Assembly: GCF_003971235.1 (NCBI RefSeq)
Contig: NZ_CP034661.1
Span: 2,542,001-2,606,000, forward strand
From: Chryseobacterium aureum
Lineage (GTDB): Bacteria > Bacteroidota > Bacteroidia > Flavobacteriales > Weeksellaceae
Length of the DNA stretch: 64,000 nucleotides
Direction: 5' to 3'
In this document: one piece after another, positions 34,807-46,482 of the stretch
Numbering within the stretch: the first letter of the stretch is position 1
How the letters are laid out: each line of letters starts with the position of its first letter
Notes under the pieces: model-generated
The model's input: only the letters and a program-made list of their open reading frames with translations
Database searches by the model: none
Told to the model about the DNA's origin: nothing
Made by a program: the position numbers and the translations under genes

Positions 34807-35112
34807 TTACGCTTGAACGTTGTTTCCTCCCAATACGAAAGGCTCAACTTCTTTGATTTCTCCGAACTGCTGCTCGTAGTTAGCGATGTTCTGCTGAAGA
34901 GCGCTTAATACTCTTTTAGCGTGAAGAGGAGCAAGAATAACTCTTGATCTTACTTTAGCCTGCTGAACACCTGGCATCAACTGAATAAAGTCTACTACAA
35001 ATTCAGATGGAGAGTGGTTTACCAATGCAAGGTTAGCATAGATACCAGCAGCTACCATTTCGTTTAATTCGATGTTGATGTTTCCGTCTTGTGGATTTTG
35101 ATTGTTGTCCAT
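34807..35112 (-). CDS. DUF3467 domain-containing protein
   Basis: A 101-residue soluble protein matching DUF3467: MVAAGIYANLALVNHSPSEFVVDF, split over about residues 18-41, then MPGVQQAKVRSRVILAPLHAKRVLSALQQNI in parts. The family is small, conserved in Bacteroidota and other bacteria, and of unknown function. Its place directly after rpoC suggests co-transcription with the RNA polymerase subunits, but an imperfect hairpin lies between them. Confidence 0.9.
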   Translation of the reverse strand: MDNNQNPQDGNINIELNEMVAAGIYANLALVNHSPSEFVVDFIQLMPGVQQAKVRSRVILAPLHAKRVLSALQQNIANYEQQFGEIKEVEPFVLGGNNVQA

Positions 35113-35138
35113 TGTTATAAATTATGTTTTTAAAATTC

Positions 35139-35187
35139 GAAATTTGAGATTGTGAAAATATAAAAATAAATTCAAATCCCAAATTTC
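35139..35187. repeat. Inverted repeat between rpoC and the DUF3467 gene
   Basis: GAAATTTGAGATT (35139-35151) pairs with AATCCCAAATTTC (35175-35187) with one mismatch across a 23-base AT-rich loop. It could be an RNA processing or attenuation structure; no T-run is attached. Confidence 0.5.
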
Positions 35188-35199
35188 AAATCATTAATT

Positions 35200-38100
35200 T
35201 TAGTTAAGGTCTTCGAATTCTTTCTTAGAACCTACAATAACGTTCTGATACTCTTTAAGACCTGTACCTGCAGGAATTCTGTGTCCTACAATTACATTTT
35301 CTTTAAGACCGTTAAGATCGTCTATCTTACCAGCAACTGCGGCTTCGTTAAGAACTTTAGTTGTTTCCTGGAACGATGCTGCAGACATGAATGATTTCGT
35401 CTGAAGTGCTGCTCTTGTAATACCTTGCAGTACAGGAGTTGCAGTAGCAGGAAGAGCTTCTCTTACTTCTACCAATGCTAAATCTTCACGTTTCAACTTA
35501 GAGTTTTCGTCTCTTAATTCTCTTGCAGTAATCATCTGACCTGGTTGGAATTCTTTAGAATCACCAGCATCTACTACTACTTTAAGACCGAATACTCTGT
35601 TGTTTTCTTCCAGGAAGTCATACTTGTGCTCAAGCGCTCCTTCCAGGAACTGAGTATCACCTCCATCAACAATAGATACTTTCGTCATCATCTGTCTTAC
35701 GATAATTTCGAAGTGCTTGTCGTCGATTTTTACCCCCTGTAGACGGTAAACTTCCTGAATCTCATTTACCAGGTATTCCTGAACGGCAGTTGGACCTTTA
35801 ATTCTTAAGATATCTTCCGGTGTAATAGAACCGTCAGAAAGTGGAGAACCTGCTCTTACGAAGTCATTCTCCTGAACAAGAATCTGGTTAGAAAGTTTTA
35901 CCAGGTAAATTTTTCTTTCTCCGGTTTTCGCTTCAACAATAAGTTCACGGTTACCTCTCTTAATTTTTCCGTAAGAAACTACCCCGTCGATTTCAGTAAC
36001 AACCGCTGGGTTGGAAGGGTTTCTTGCTTCGAATAATTCGGTAACTCTCGGAAGACCTCCGGTGATATCCCCTGCTTTTGCAGATTTTCTCGGGATTTTG
36101 ATTAAGACTTTACCAGCCTTGATTTTTTCACCATCGTTAACCATTAAGTGGGCTCCTACCGGTAAGTTGTAAGCTTTTTGCTCCACTCCTTTAGAGTCTA
36201 CCACTTTAAGGGTAGGTACGGCTTTCTTATTTCTAGATTCAGAGATTACTTTCTCTTCGAATCCTGTCTGTTCGTCAATTTCAAGCTGGAATGAAATACC
36301 CTGGATGATATCCTCGTATTCTACCTTACCTGAAGTTTCAGCAATGATAACCGCGTTATACGGATCCCATCTACAGATGGTATCTCCTTTCTTCACTTTA
36401 TCACCTGGTTTTACAGATAATATAGATCCGTAAGGTACGTTAGCCACCATTAATGGAGTTCTGGACTCATTATCAGCAACTAATCTGAATTCTGTTGAAC
36501 GGGAAACTACCACCTCAGCTGTATTACCGTTTTCATCTTCAGAAGTAATTGTTCTTACTTCATCCATTTCAACGATACCATCTCTTCTTGCAACGATAGA
36601 TGGGTTTTCCGATACGTTTCCTGCAGTACCCCCCTGGTGGAAAGTTCTCAACGTAAGCTGAGTACCTGGTTCCCCAATTGACTGTGCTGCAATTACACCT
36701 ACCGCTTCACCCATATGGATCACTTTACCTGTTGCCAAGTTTCTACCGTAACATTTCGCACAGATACCTTTCTTAGCTTCACAAGTTAATGGTGAACGAA
36801 CCTCCACAGCTTCTAATCCTGCTTCTTCGATTCTCTTCGCCAATGATTCAATGATCACCTGATCTGCACTTGCAATAAGCTCGTCAGTTTCAGGATCGTA
36901 AATATTATGAAGGGATACTCTACCTAAGATTCTTTCAGAGATTCTTTCAACGATCTCGTCATTTTTCTTAAGTGCAGTAACTTCTGTACCTCTCAATGTT
37001 CCACAGTCGTCTTCTGTAACGATAACGTCCTGCGCAACGTCTACCAATCTTCTCGTTAAGTACCCAGCATCGGCTGTCTTAAGAGCGGTATCCGCAAGAC
37101 CTTTACGGGCCCCGTGGGTAGAGATAAAGTATTCTAGAATCGAAAGACCTTCCTTAAAGTTGGCAAGGATCGGGTTTTCGATGATCTCCGCTCCGGTAGA
37201 ACCGGCTTTCTGCGGTTTTGCCATCAAACCTCTCATCCCTGATAACTGACGGATCTGTTCTTTAGAACCCCTCGCTCCAGAGTCAAGCATCATGTATACA
37301 GAGTTGAAACCACCTTGGTCAGTTTTCATTCTGCTCATGATCATTTCAGTTAATCCGGCGTTGGTATTGGTCCAAACGTCGATTACCTGGTTATAACGTT
37401 CTGTATCGGTAATTAGACCCATGTTATAGTTAGCTCTAATTTCGTCTACAGTTTCGATGGATTGTGCAATCATCTGCTTTTTCTCAACAGGAACTACGAT
37501 ATCTCCCAATGAGAAAGAAAGACCTCCTTTGAATGCGTTTGAATACCCTAGGTCTTTCATTGCATCAAGGAACTTCACAGTAGTAGGGAAATCTGTATCA
37601 GCAAGGATTTTACCGATAACGTTTCTCAATGATTTCTTAGTCAAAAGTTCATTGATGTATCCTACCTGCTTAGGTACAATCTGGTTGAATAAGATTCTAC
37701 CTACAGAAGTTTCGATCAGTCTTGTAACGATTTCTCCATCTTCTTTGATAGGAAGTCTACATCTTACTTTAGCATTTAAAGATACTCTACCTTCAGCGTA
37801 AGCAATTTCTGCTTCTTCAGGAGAATAGAATGCAAGACCTTCTCCTTTTACTTTCATGGTCTCAGTAGAGCTTAATTCTTTAGTCATGAAATAAAGACCA
37901 AGAACCATGTCCTGAGATGGTACTGTAATTGGAGAACCGTTTGCAGGGTTCAGGATGTTCTGAGAACCTAACATCAGTAACTGAGCTTCAAGGATCGCTT
38001 CTGGTCCTAGTGGCAAGTGTACCGCCATCTGGTCACCATCGAAATCGGCGTTGAATGCCGTTGTTACTAACGGGTGCAGCTGGATTGCCTTACCTTCGAT

Positions 38101-39465
38101 CATCTTAGGTTGGAAAGCCTGAATACCCAGTCTGTGAAGCGTAGGTGCTCTGTTCAACAGAACAGGGTGACCTTTCATCACGTTTTCAAGGATATCATAA
38201 ACTACCGGCTCTTTTCTGTCGATAATTCTCTTTGCAGATTTTACTGTTTTTACAATACCTCTTTCAATCAGTTTTCTAATGATGAACGGTTTGTAAAGTT
38301 CAGCTGCCATATCTTTAGGAATACCACATTCGTGAAGCTGTAAGTTTGGACCTACAACAATTACCGAACGCGCAGAGTAGTCAACCCTTTTCCCTAGTAA
38401 GTTCTGACGGAAACGACCCTGCTTACCTTTCAATGAATCAGAAAGTGATTTCAATGGTCTGTTTGATTCAGATTTTACTGCAGAAGATTTTCTTGTGTTA
38501 TCGAACAATGAATCTACTGATTCCTGAAGCATACGCTTCTCGTTTCTTAAGATTACTTCAGGAGCTTTGATCTCCAATAATCTCTTCAAACGGTTATTTC
38601 TGATAATCACTCTTCTGTAAAGGTCATTTAAGTCAGAAGTTGCGAAACGTCCTCCATCCAATGGAACCAATGGTCTTAGTTCTGGTGGGATAACAGGAAG
38701 TACACGCATGATCATCCACTCTGGTTTGTTGATCATTCTTGTATTAGCACCTCTTAATGCTTCTACAACGTTCAATCTCTTAAGAGCTTCAGTTCTTCTT
38801 TGTTTTGAACCTTCGTTGTGAGCTTTGTGTCTCAAGTCGAAAGACAATGCATCAAGATCAATTCTTTTTAATAGATCTTCTACAGCTTCAGCACCCATTC
38901 TGGCGATGAATTTGTTTGGATCAGAATCATCAAGATACTGGTTTTCTACAGGAAGAGTTTCCATGATGTCAAGGTACTCTTCTTCTGTAAGGAATTCCAT
39001 ATTTTCAAAATCAGAACCGTCTAATTTTTTAGCAATACCCTGCTGGATCACTACATATCTTTCGTAGTAGATGATCATGTCTAATTTCTTAGAAGGAATT
39101 CCTAAAAGGTATCCGATTTTGTTTGGTAATGAACGGAAATACCAGATGTGTGCAATTGGAACTACAAGATTGATGTGCCCGATTCTCTCTCTTCTTACTT
39201 TTTTCTCAGTAACTTCTACTCCACAACGGTCACAAACGATCCCTTTGTAACGAATTCTCTTGTATTTACCACAAGCACATTCGTAATCCTTTACAGGACC
39301 AAAGATTTTCTCACAGAATAGCCCATCTCTTTCAGGCTTGTGAGTTCTGTAGTTAATAGTTTCCGGTTTTAACACTTCTCCTCTTGAGTCCTGTAAAATA
39401 GACTCCGGTGAAGCTAAACCGATGGTTATTTTATTAAATCTACTTGATTTATTTTTATTTGACAT
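35200..39465 (-). CDS. rpoC: DNA-directed RNA polymerase subunit beta'
   Basis: A 1421-residue catalytic subunit. The N-terminal zinc site has Cys63, Cys65, Cys78 and Cys81. The active-site motif [12 protein letters not shown] near residue 470 carries the three Mg-binding aspartates. The second zinc site includes [13 protein letters not shown] near 890, and the trigger-loop region [13 protein letters not shown] follows. The length is normal for Flavobacteriia. It is separated from rpoB by 122 bp containing a heptad repeat, with no terminator visible, so the two genes are most likely one transcript. Confidence 0.98.
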   Translation of the reverse strand: MSNKNKSSRFNKITIGLASPESILQDSRGEVLKPETINYRTHKPERDGLFCEKIFGPVKDYECACGKYKRIRYKGIVCDRCGVEVTEKKVRRERIGHINLVVPIAHIWYFRSLPNKIGYLLGIPSKKLDMIIYYERYVVIQQGIAKKLDGSDFENMEFLTEEEYLDIMETLPVENQYLDDSDPNKFIARMGAEAVEDLLKRIDLDALSFDLRHKAHNEGSKQRRTEALKRLNVVEALRGANTRMINKPEWMIMRVLPVIPPELRPLVPLDGGRFATSDLNDLYRRVIIRNNRLKRLLEIKAPEVILRNEKRMLQESVDSLFDNTRKSSAVKSESNRPLKSLSDSLKGKQGRFRQNLLGKRVDYSARSVIVVGPNLQLHECGIPKDMAAELYKPFIIRKLIERGIVKTVKSAKRIIDRKEPVVYDILENVMKGHPVLLNRAPTLHRLGIQAFQPKMIEGKAIQLHPLVTTAFNADFDGDQMAVHLPLGPEAILEAQLLMLGSQNILNPANGSPITVPSQDMVLGLYFMTKELSSTETMKVKGEGLAFYSPEEAEIAYAEGRVSLNAKVRCRLPIKEDGEIVTRLIETSVGRILFNQIVPKQVGYINELLTKKSLRNVIGKILADTDFPTTVKFLDAMKDLGYSNAFKGGLSFSLGDIVVPVEKKQMIAQSIETVDEIRANYNMGLITDTERYNQVIDVWTNTNAGLTEMIMSRMKTDQGGFNSVYMMLDSGARGSKEQIRQLSGMRGLMAKPQKAGSTGAEIIENPILANFKEGLSILEYFISTHGARKGLADTALKTADAGYLTRRLVDVAQDVIVTEDDCGTLRGTEVTALKKNDEIVERISERILGRVSLHNIYDPETDELIASADQVIIESLAKRIEEAGLEAVEVRSPLTCEAKKGICAKCYGRNLATGKVIHMGEAVGVIAAQSIGEPGTQLTLRTFHQGGTAGNVSENPSIVARRDGIVEMDEVRTITSEDENGNTAEVVVSRSTEFRLVADNESRTPLMVANVPYGSILSVKPGDKVKKGDTICRWDPYNAVIIAETSGKVEYEDIIQGISFQLEIDEQTGFEEKVISESRNKKAVPTLKVVDSKGVEQKAYNLPVGAHLMVNDGEKIKAGKVLIKIPRKSAKAGDITGGLPRVTELFEARNPSNPAVVTEIDGVVSYGKIKRGNRELIVEAKTGERKIYLVKLSNQILVQENDFVRAGSPLSDGSITPEDILRIKGPTAVQEYLVNEIQEVYRLQGVKIDDKHFEIIVRQMMTKVSIVDGGDTQFLEGALEHKYDFLEENNRVFGLKVVVDAGDSKEFQPGQMITARELRDENSKLKREDLALVEVREALPATATPVLQGITRAALQTKSFMSAASFQETTKVLNEAAVAGKIDDLNGLKENVIVGHRIPAGTGLKEYQNVIVGSKKEFEDLN

Positions 39466-39475
39466 AATTTTTTTT

Positions 39476-39505
39476 AGATTTTAGATTTCAGATTTCAGAT
39501 TTCAG
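39476..39505. repeat. Four tandem AGATTT(C/T) heptads between rpoB and rpoC
   Basis: AGATTTT is followed by three exact copies of AGATTTC (39476-39503) and a partial fifth. A pair of TCTGACATCT-like copies lies nearby at 39558-39584. This looks like slippage-derived microsatellite sequence in the rpoB-rpoC gap. Confidence 0.75.
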
Positions 39506-39587
39506 AAGAAATCATCATTCCAAATTCAAGGATTATAAAATTGTTAGAGTGTCGTAGTCTGACATCTTGTGTCTGACATCTGATATC

Positions 39588-42500
39588 TTACTCCTCCAAT
39601 CTTACGTCTAATCCAAGACCTTGTAACTCGTGAAGTAATACATTGAATGATTCCGGAATACCTGGTTCAGGCATCGATTCACCTTTTGCAATGGCTTCAT
39701 AAGTTTTTGCTCTACCAATCACGTCATCCGACTTCACAGTAAGGATCTCTCTAAGGATGTTAGATGCACCGAATGCTTCAAGTGCCCAAACCTCCATCTC
39801 TCCGAATCTCTGACCTCCGAACTGAGCTTTACCTCCTAACGGCTGCTGAGTAATCAATGAGTAAGGACCAATAGAACGTGCGTGCATCTTATCATCTACC
39901 ATGTGTCCTAGTTTCAACATGTAAATGATACCTACTGTTGCAGCCTGAGTAAATCTTTCTCCGGTACCACCATCATAAAGGTGAGTGTGACCGAATTTAG
40001 GAAGACCTGCTTTCTCAGTATATTCAGTAATCTGATCAAGACTTGCTCCGTCGAAGATTGGCGTAGCGAACTTCAATCCTAATTTTCTACCAGCCCATCC
40101 AAGAACGGTTTCGTAGATCTGACCAATGTTCATACGAGAAGGTACCCCTAGTGGATTCAATACGATATCTACCGGTGTTCCGTCTTCAAGGAATGGCATA
40201 TCTTCTTCACGAACGATTCTTGAAACGATACCTTTGTTACCGTGACGTCCTGCCATTTTATCTCCTACATTCAGTTTACGTTTCTTAGCGATGTAAACCT
40301 TAGCCAACTTCATGATCCCTGCCGGAAGCTCATCTCCGATTGAAATTGCGAATTTCTCACGGTTTTTAACTCCCTGGATGTCGTTATATTTGATTTTGTA
40401 ATTGTGAATCAATTGTTTGATCAATTCATTCTTGTCAGCGTCTACTGTCCAGTCTGAACCGCTAACGTTTACATAATCTTCAACTGAAGTTAATAACTTA
40501 TGAGTGAATTTCACACCTTTACCGATGATTTCTTCGTCAAGGTCATTTTGTACCCCTTGAGAAGTTTTACCGCTTACCAGTGTGTTTAATTTTTCAATTA
40601 AAGTATTTCTCAACTCGTCAAACTTAGCCTTGTAAGTGTTTTCAATTTCTTCAAGTTTAAGTTTTTCTTCAGTTCTTTTCTTTTTGTCTTTAATGTTTCT
40701 GGAGAACAATTTCTTGTTGATAACAACTCCTCTTAATGAAGAGTCAGCTTTCAATGAAGCATCCTTCACATCACCAGCTTTATCACCGAAGATTGCTCTA
40801 AGAAGCTTTTCTTCAGGAGTCGGGTCAGATTCACCTTTTGGAGTAATTTTACCAATCATGATATCTCCAGGCTTCACTTCAGCACCGATTCTGATCATAC
40901 CGTTCTCGTCAAGATCTTTAGTAGCTTCTTCAGATACGTTTGGAATATCTGCTGTAAGCTCTTCCATACCTAATTTGGTATCACGAACTTCAAGAGAATA
41001 TTCATCCACGTGGATTGAAGTAAACCAGTCTTCACGTACAACTTTTTCGTTGATTACGATGGCATCCTCGAAGTTGTATCCTTTCCAAGGCATGAACGCT
41101 ACCACTAAGTTTCTACCAAGAGCTAATTCTCCTTTTTCAGTAGCATAACCGTCGCAAAGTACCTGTCCTTTTTCCACTACATCACCTACTCTTACGTTTG
41201 GTCTTAGGGTAATGGTTGTACTCTGGTTCGTTTTTCTGAACTTAGTAAGGTTGTATGTTTTAGTAGCAGACTCGAATTGTACTAAATCTTCGTCTTCGCT
41301 TCTTTCATATTTAATAACGATTCTGTCAGCATCTACGTACTGTACTGTACCTGTACCTTCAGCGTTAATTAAAATTCTTGAATCTCTTGCAACCTGCTGC
41401 TCAAGCCCTGTACCCACGATTGGAGCCTGCGGCTTCAATAGAGGAACTGCCTGACGCATCATGTTGGATCCCATCAATGCACGGTTCGCATCATCATGCT
41501 CCAGGAATGGAATCAATGAAGCGGAGATACCAGAAATCTGGTTAGGTGCAACGTCGATAAGGTCTACCTGCGATGGCTCAACTACCGGGTAGTCACCATC
41601 TAATCTTGCAATAATTCTGTCTGTTTCGAATTCCCCGTTGTCGCTCAATTCAACGTTTGCCTGAGCAATTACTTTAGATTCTTCGTCTTCTGCATTTAAG
41701 TAAATAGGATCAGCATTAAGATCAATCTTGCTGTCTGCTACTTTTCTGTACGGAGTTTCGATGAAACCAAGTCTGTTGATTTTAGCATAAATCCCTAAAG
41801 ATGAAATCAAACCGATGTTTGGTCCTTCCGGAGTTTCAATCGGACAAATTCTTCCGTAGTGCGTATGGTGAACGTCTCGAACCTCGAAACCTGCTCTTTC
41901 TCTTGATAAACCACCAGGCCCTAGTGCAGATAACCTTCTCTTGTGAGTGATCTCTGACAGAGGATTGGTTTGGTCCATGAACTGAGAAAGCTGGTTGGTA
42001 CCAAAGAATGAGTTGATTACAGAAGTTAATGTCTTTGCGTTAACAAGGTCAAGAGGAGTAAAGATTTCGTTATCTCTAACGTTCATTCTCTCCTTAATTG
42101 TTCTTGCAATTCTTGAAAGACCTACTCCGAACTGTCCTGCCAATTGTTCCCCAACAGTTTTAATTCTTCTGTTTGATAAGTGGTCGATATCATCAACCTC
42201 AGCTTTAGAGTTTACAAGCTCGATCAGGTGTCTTACAATAGCAATGATATCTTCTTTGGTAAGAACCTCAGTTGTTGTAGGGATGTTAAGGCCTAGTTTT
42301 TTATTCAGTCTGTAACGTCCTACTTCACCTAATGAATATCTTTGCTCAGAGAAGAATAATTTTTCAATGATTCCTCTTGCAGTTTCCTCATCTGGCGGAT
42401 CTGCATTTCTTAACTGACGGTAAATATACTCTACTGCTTCTTTTTCAGAGTTAGTAGGGTCTTTTTGTAATGTATTCTGGATGATAGAGAATTCGTTGCT

Positions 42501-43409
42501 GTTTTCTTTGTGAATCAGGATGGATTTCACACCAGCATCCAGGATAAGATCTAAGTGTTCTTTTTCAAGGATTGTTTCTCTATCCAGGATGATCTCATTT
42601 CTTTCGATAGAAACTACCTCACCTGTATCTTCGTCTACGAAATCTTCGAACCAAGTGTTCAATACTCTCGCAGCCAATGTTCTCCCTTCTACTTTTTTAA
42701 GCGCAGCTTTAGAAACTTTCACTTCTTCAGCAAGGTCGAAGATCTGAAGGATATCCTTATCAGATTCATAACCGATAGCTCTTAATAAAGTTGTTAATGG
42801 TAATTTTTTCTTACGGTCGATATACGCGTACATTACGCTGTTGATATCTGTTGTAAATTCCATCCAAGATCCTTTGAAAGGGATAATTCTTGAATAGTAA
42901 AGTTTGGTTCCGTTCGCGTGGTAAGTCTGTCCGAAGAATACACCAGGTGAACGGTGAAGCTGCGTAACAATAACTCTTTCAGCACCATTGATGATGAAAG
43001 AACCACTTGGCGTCATATAAGGAACCGGACCTAAGTATACATCCTGAACCACAGTCTGGAAATCTTCGTGTTCCGGGTCAGTACAATACAGTTTAAGTCT
43101 AGCTTTTAGAGGAACTGAATAAGTAAGTCCTCTTTCCACACACTCATCAATTGAATAACGTGGAGAATCTACCAGATAGTCTAAGAATTCTAATACGAAT
43201 TGGTTTCTTGAATCCGTGATTGGGAAATTCTCTTGGAAAGTCTTGTAAAGAGCTTCTGTCTTTCTGGCTTCAGGAAGTGTATCAAGCTGGAAAAATTCTC
43301 TGAAAGACTCAATTTGGATATCCAAAAAGTCTGGAGTGATGATTTTTCCTTTCGCTGATGAGAAATTAATTCTCGAATTTCCTTGAGTTGTTGATTTTGT
43401 TTTACTCAT
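39588..43409 (-). CDS. rpoB: DNA-directed RNA polymerase subunit beta
   Basis: A 1273-residue subunit forming the second half of the active-site cleft. The rifampicin-resistance region around residues 475-505 reads [18 protein letters not shown] and [15 protein letters not shown]; the residues equivalent to E. coli Asp516, His526 and Ser531 are unchanged, so no classical resistance change is visible. The C-terminal motif [24 protein letters not shown] (in parts) and the ending LGLDVRLEE are typical. It begins after a roughly 320-base leader with its own promoter, and is not directly behind rplL. Confidence 0.98.
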   Translation of the reverse strand: MSKTKSTTQGNSRINFSSAKGKIITPDFLDIQIESFREFFQLDTLPEARKTEALYKTFQENFPITDSRNQFVLEFLDYLVDSPRYSIDECVERGLTYSVPLKARLKLYCTDPEHEDFQTVVQDVYLGPVPYMTPSGSFIINGAERVIVTQLHRSPGVFFGQTYHANGTKLYYSRIIPFKGSWMEFTTDINSVMYAYIDRKKKLPLTTLLRAIGYESDKDILQIFDLAEEVKVSKAALKKVEGRTLAARVLNTWFEDFVDEDTGEVVSIERNEIILDRETILEKEHLDLILDAGVKSILIHKENSNEFSIIQNTLQKDPTNSEKEAVEYIYRQLRNADPPDEETARGIIEKLFFSEQRYSLGEVGRYRLNKKLGLNIPTTTEVLTKEDIIAIVRHLIELVNSKAEVDDIDHLSNRRIKTVGEQLAGQFGVGLSRIARTIKERMNVRDNEIFTPLDLVNAKTLTSVINSFFGTNQLSQFMDQTNPLSEITHKRRLSALGPGGLSRERAGFEVRDVHHTHYGRICPIETPEGPNIGLISSLGIYAKINRLGFIETPYRKVADSKIDLNADPIYLNAEDEESKVIAQANVELSDNGEFETDRIIARLDGDYPVVEPSQVDLIDVAPNQISGISASLIPFLEHDDANRALMGSNMMRQAVPLLKPQAPIVGTGLEQQVARDSRILINAEGTGTVQYVDADRIVIKYERSEDEDLVQFESATKTYNLTKFRKTNQSTTITLRPNVRVGDVVEKGQVLCDGYATEKGELALGRNLVVAFMPWKGYNFEDAIVINEKVVREDWFTSIHVDEYSLEVRDTKLGMEELTADIPNVSEEATKDLDENGMIRIGAEVKPGDIMIGKITPKGESDPTPEEKLLRAIFGDKAGDVKDASLKADSSLRGVVINKKLFSRNIKDKKKRTEEKLKLEEIENTYKAKFDELRNTLIEKLNTLVSGKTSQGVQNDLDEEIIGKGVKFTHKLLTSVEDYVNVSGSDWTVDADKNELIKQLIHNYKIKYNDIQGVKNREKFAISIGDELPAGIMKLAKVYIAKKRKLNVGDKMAGRHGNKGIVSRIVREEDMPFLEDGTPVDIVLNPLGVPSRMNIGQIYETVLGWAGRKLGLKFATPIFDGASLDQITEYTEKAGLPKFGHTHLYDGGTGERFTQAATVGIIYMLKLGHMVDDKMHARSIGPYSLITQQPLGGKAQFGGQRFGEMEVWALEAFGASNILREILTVKSDDVIGRAKTYEAIAKGESMPEPGIPESFNVLLHELQGLGLDVRLEE

Positions 43410-43726
43410 AAAACTTTTAAGAAAGGGTTAAAAAATATTTTGATTCATTAAAAAATATCAGAAAAGAACAGGAACAAATTAAAAGTAAAAGGTAAAGTGT
43501 TTTTGGCGCTCACAAAGGACCTTATGCTCTTTTAAACTTTGTACTGAGTTCTTTCTAACTGCAACACTGGTATATCTTTTCACAGCGTAATGCAAAATAT
43601 TTTTATTACTTTTGAGGCTATATTACCCGCAATATCTATATACAAGAAATCCCTTCCATGCTTTACACAATGAAAGAGCTGATTTTCAGTATTTTATAAA
43701 TTTACAAACAATTTTTCGCGCCAAAA
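43410..43726 (-). other. Long 5' leader of rpoB
   Basis: About 317 bases lie between the predicted transcription start and the rpoB ATG, with no supported open frame. The leader includes a CGCTC...GAGCG-type short pairing potential and AT-rich stretches but no riboswitch I recognise. A regulatory or attenuating role is possible. Confidence 0.45.
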
Positions 43727-43732
43727 GAAGGA

Positions 43733-43763
43733 CAAATGTACGAAAAGTTATTCACAAAAACAA
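43733..43763 (-). promoter_or_regulatory. Consensus promoter for rpoB-rpoC
   Basis: The minus strand carries TTG (43761-43763), N20, TACATTTG (43733-43740), a full match to TTG/TAnnTTTG. It lies just downstream of the terminator of the preceding T9SS gene, so rpoBC transcription can start here independently. Confidence 0.65.
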
Positions 43764-43797
43764 ATAAAACCTCTCATTTTGAGACTCTTAAAAATAA

Positions 43798-43827
43798 GAG
43801 AGACTGCCCTAATATGAGCAGCCTCTC
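43798..43827 (-). terminator. Terminator after the TSP3-repeat T9SS protein gene
   Basis: On the minus strand GAGAG-G-CTGC pairs with GCAG-T-CTCTC (one G-T wobble) around a ten-base loop, followed by a T-rich stretch. It isolates rpoB from the inserted genes. Confidence 0.75.
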
Positions 43828-43850
43828 CACAACACAAGCTAATCTTATGA

Positions 43851-46445
43851 TTATTTCACAATAACCTTATAAGATTTTATCGTCGATTTGGTTCCTATTT
43901 TAATAATGTACACTCCTGTTGGCAGTGAAGACGTATCAATACCAGTATGAGCATTGAACTTATCTGTCTTAACTACCTGTCCCTGTGCTGAGAATAATGT
44001 ATATACTCCTTCTTCTGCGGAGGTAATTTTAAGATTTTCTCCAGCTTTTACCGGGTTGGGATATACTTTTATATCATGGGCGGCTTCTTTAATGTCTGCT
44101 GCTGCAATTTTTGCAGCACCGGATGCATTTTTCAGCAATGAAGCGTAAGGCGAAAGTGGTGAATCCGGAGATCCTCTTTTCACAAGATCCGTATCTACTA
44201 CTGCCTGAATACCATCTTTGTCATTATCATTAATCGTAGAGATAAATCCTCCTCCTAGAGTATCAAGATTGGCTTTTCCTATTTTATAAAGGTCAAGGTC
44301 TGTACCATTGGAAGTAATATCCAGGAAGTCCGGCTTATCATCACCATCTGTATTTTTAATCGGGTATTTCAACACTCCTGAATCAGGTGACGTTTCCAGA
44401 ATATCTGCAATCCCGTTTTTACCTACCGGAACATTGGCATCAATAATACCGTTATGATCCGCATCAATCTGATTGATGACTGAGTTTGGAATTCCGGATT
44501 CAAATAAATCTAAGATACCGTCATTATCAGAATCAAGATCAAGATAATTAGGTACAGAATCTCCCAAGACTGGTGTTATCAGGATATCTCCTTCATTATC
44601 ATCATCCTGGAACTTACCATTTTTATCAAAATCTTCTACAGCATCCGGAATACCATCATTATCTGAATCAAGATCACAGGCATCTACAATTCCATCACCA
44701 TCCGTATCTAATGCAGGAGATTTGTCATTTACGGCCGTACATCCTTCCGCACAGTCAGGAATCCCGTTTCCGTTATTATCTATATTGTCGTCACCTCCCT
44801 GGCACTGATCGAAGCAGTTCGGAACACCGTCATTGTCATCATCTCTGCTTGCAAAAGCATTATAGATATAGTAATTCTGCGGAATACGGATTGCCGTTCC
44901 GCTGTTGAAAGTAATTTTAATACGGTTAAATGGTTTTGTAGCCTTCCCTCCAACGTAGAATTTATTGGAATTTGTAGTGAAGAAATTCCCACTGATAAGA
45001 CTTCCCGAACTGGTGAAGGTATCTGTCAAAACATTTCCGTTATATAATGTCACAGTGATATTTTCCAGAACACTTACTCCCAGAAGATTACCCGCTTTTT
45101 CTACAGTAAATCCGGCCATTGTATTAGCGGGAAGTACAGCGTTAGTCCCTACGGTTGCAAATGCTGAGAAAAGACTGAAAATAGAGGCTGCCGGAACAGT
45201 AGCTGTTGCATAGTTAGACGGGTTATTGTCTACAATAGCTTCCGGATTGGTCATTTTAGCTAAAATAAGTCCCAGAAATCCTGGACCTGAAGTCCATGTA
45301 GTACCTGTAACCAAATTTCCGGGTACCGCAGAACCGCTTGTCTGGATTTTATCATCACAATCACAAGTCACCGGTTCTTCGAAAGCATAATATACTTTTA
45401 AGGCTCCTAAATTAAACCCCACGGTTTGGGTAATTTTTAATCTTACTTCGTTGAAAGGCTTGGTAGTTGTTAAGGTAACTTTTTGTTTTCCTGATCCGTA
45501 TCCTAATACTTTAATATTAATCAGGCCTCCTCCATCGGATAATTGTTTTGAATCCTGAAGCTGCCCGAAAAGATAAGTTTCTATCGTAATATTCTTCAGG
45601 AACTCTGCACTGAGCAGTTTTCCCTGATCATCCGGTTCTATAACAAAACCTGTTCTGTTTCCTGCAGGATAAGTTTGATTTTTGTCAAGAACTCCTACTG
45701 AATAAGATCCTAATAATCCTATTGGCAGCACTATTGATCCATAAGAGTTTTTATTTCCGTCACCAATTTTTTCTTTATTCTGAACATAAGAAAGCGGAGC
45801 CAGGAAACTGCTGCTGCCGGATACATTTCCATCTACACCGCTTCCTGCAATAATATCATCACAAATCCCATTATTATCCGTTGGTACTTTTGCAGGATCA
45901 AATGCAAATGCATAGTATACATTCATCGCACTGAATACAGACAGTACATTGGTTTGATATAATCTTACCTCATCAAATTCTTTTGAAGTTTTAAAATGCA
46001 GGAATATTCTGTTTTTGCTACCTCCGAATGCAGGTACTGACAAAAGCGTACTACTGGTAGTTGTTTCCTGAAGTATGCCGTTTTTATAAGTGCTGATTCT
46101 CAAGGAACTCAATAGATCAACCGTAATAAAGCTTGTCCCAAGATCTACGTTGAATCCGGTAATATATCCTGCCGGATATGTAGTATTTTTATTTTTTACA
46201 GAGATCCCATTCCCGCTTAAAAGAGAAGCAAAATTCCCCATACTTACGCTGTTATCAAGACTTGCATCCACTACGGGATTCATGCTTCCGTTATAACATG
46301 CAAGACAAATTCCTGAATTATTGACAGGTTTTGCCTCTACCCCCATCCCCCGGATAGGCTCATAGCCCTGCTGAGCAAATACTACGGCAGACATCATCAG
46401 TGTCATGAGTACCGCAGCCAATTTTTCGAATAATTTTCTGGTCAT
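43851..46445 (-). CDS. T9SS-secreted surface protein with thrombospondin type 3 repeats
   Basis: An 864-residue exported protein with a signal peptide at about 1-25. Residues about 35-540 contain three related beta-rich modules, each with a KNxTYPAGxxTGF-type segment (NTTYPAGYITGF, NQTYPAGNRTGF, and NAVLPANTMAGF). Residues about 540-720 have calcium-binding TSP3-type repeats (DDDNDGVPNC, DTDGDGIVDACDLDSDNDGIPD, DLDSDNDGILDL). A T9SS type A sorting domain (VYPNPVKAGENL to YKVIVK) ends the protein. It is likely an adhesin or surface-layer component. It sits between rplL and rpoB, an unusual location. Confidence 0.88.
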   Translation of the reverse strand: MTRKLFEKLAAVLMTLMMSAVVFAQQGYEPIRGMGVEAKPVNNSGICLACYNGSMNPVVDASLDNSVSMGNFASLLSGNGISVKNKNTTYPAGYITGFNVDLGTSFITVDLLSSLRISTYKNGILQETTTSSTLLSVPAFGGSKNRIFLHFKTSKEFDEVRLYQTNVLSVFSAMNVYYAFAFDPAKVPTDNNGICDDIIAGSGVDGNVSGSSSFLAPLSYVQNKEKIGDGNKNSYGSIVLPIGLLGSYSVGVLDKNQTYPAGNRTGFVIEPDDQGKLLSAEFLKNITIETYLFGQLQDSKQLSDGGGLINIKVLGYGSGKQKVTLTTTKPFNEVRLKITQTVGFNLGALKVYYAFEEPVTCDCDDKIQTSGSAVPGNLVTGTTWTSGPGFLGLILAKMTNPEAIVDNNPSNYATATVPAASIFSLFSAFATVGTNAVLPANTMAGFTVEKAGNLLGVSVLENITVTLYNGNVLTDTFTSSGSLISGNFFTTNSNKFYVGGKATKPFNRIKITFNSGTAIRIPQNYYIYNAFASRDDDNDGVPNCFDQCQGGDDNIDNNGNGIPDCAEGCTAVNDKSPALDTDGDGIVDACDLDSDNDGIPDAVEDFDKNGKFQDDDNEGDILITPVLGDSVPNYLDLDSDNDGILDLFESGIPNSVINQIDADHNGIIDANVPVGKNGIADILETSPDSGVLKYPIKNTDGDDKPDFLDITSNGTDLDLYKIGKANLDTLGGGFISTINDNDKDGIQAVVDTDLVKRGSPDSPLSPYASLLKNASGAAKIAAADIKEAAHDIKVYPNPVKAGENLKITSAEEGVYTLFSAQGQVVKTDKFNAHTGIDTSSLPTGVYIIKIGTKSTIKSYKVIVK

Positions 46446-46482
46446 TTTTTATTTTTTTAAGGTTGTGTTTATTTTTATTGGA

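Noticed and set aside
39476..39505. CRISPR-like repeats between rpoB and rpoC
   Set aside because: The units are only 7 bases and directly adjacent; this is a microsatellite.
40636..41148. A 170-residue open frame on the plus strand inside rpoB
   Set aside because: It is antisense to a highly conserved part of rpoB, is Ser/Leu-biased as expected of a shadow frame, and has no promoter or domain.
39588..43409. Rifampicin-resistance change in rpoB
   Set aside because: Residues equivalent to Asp516, His526 and Ser531 of E. coli are the usual sensitive ones.
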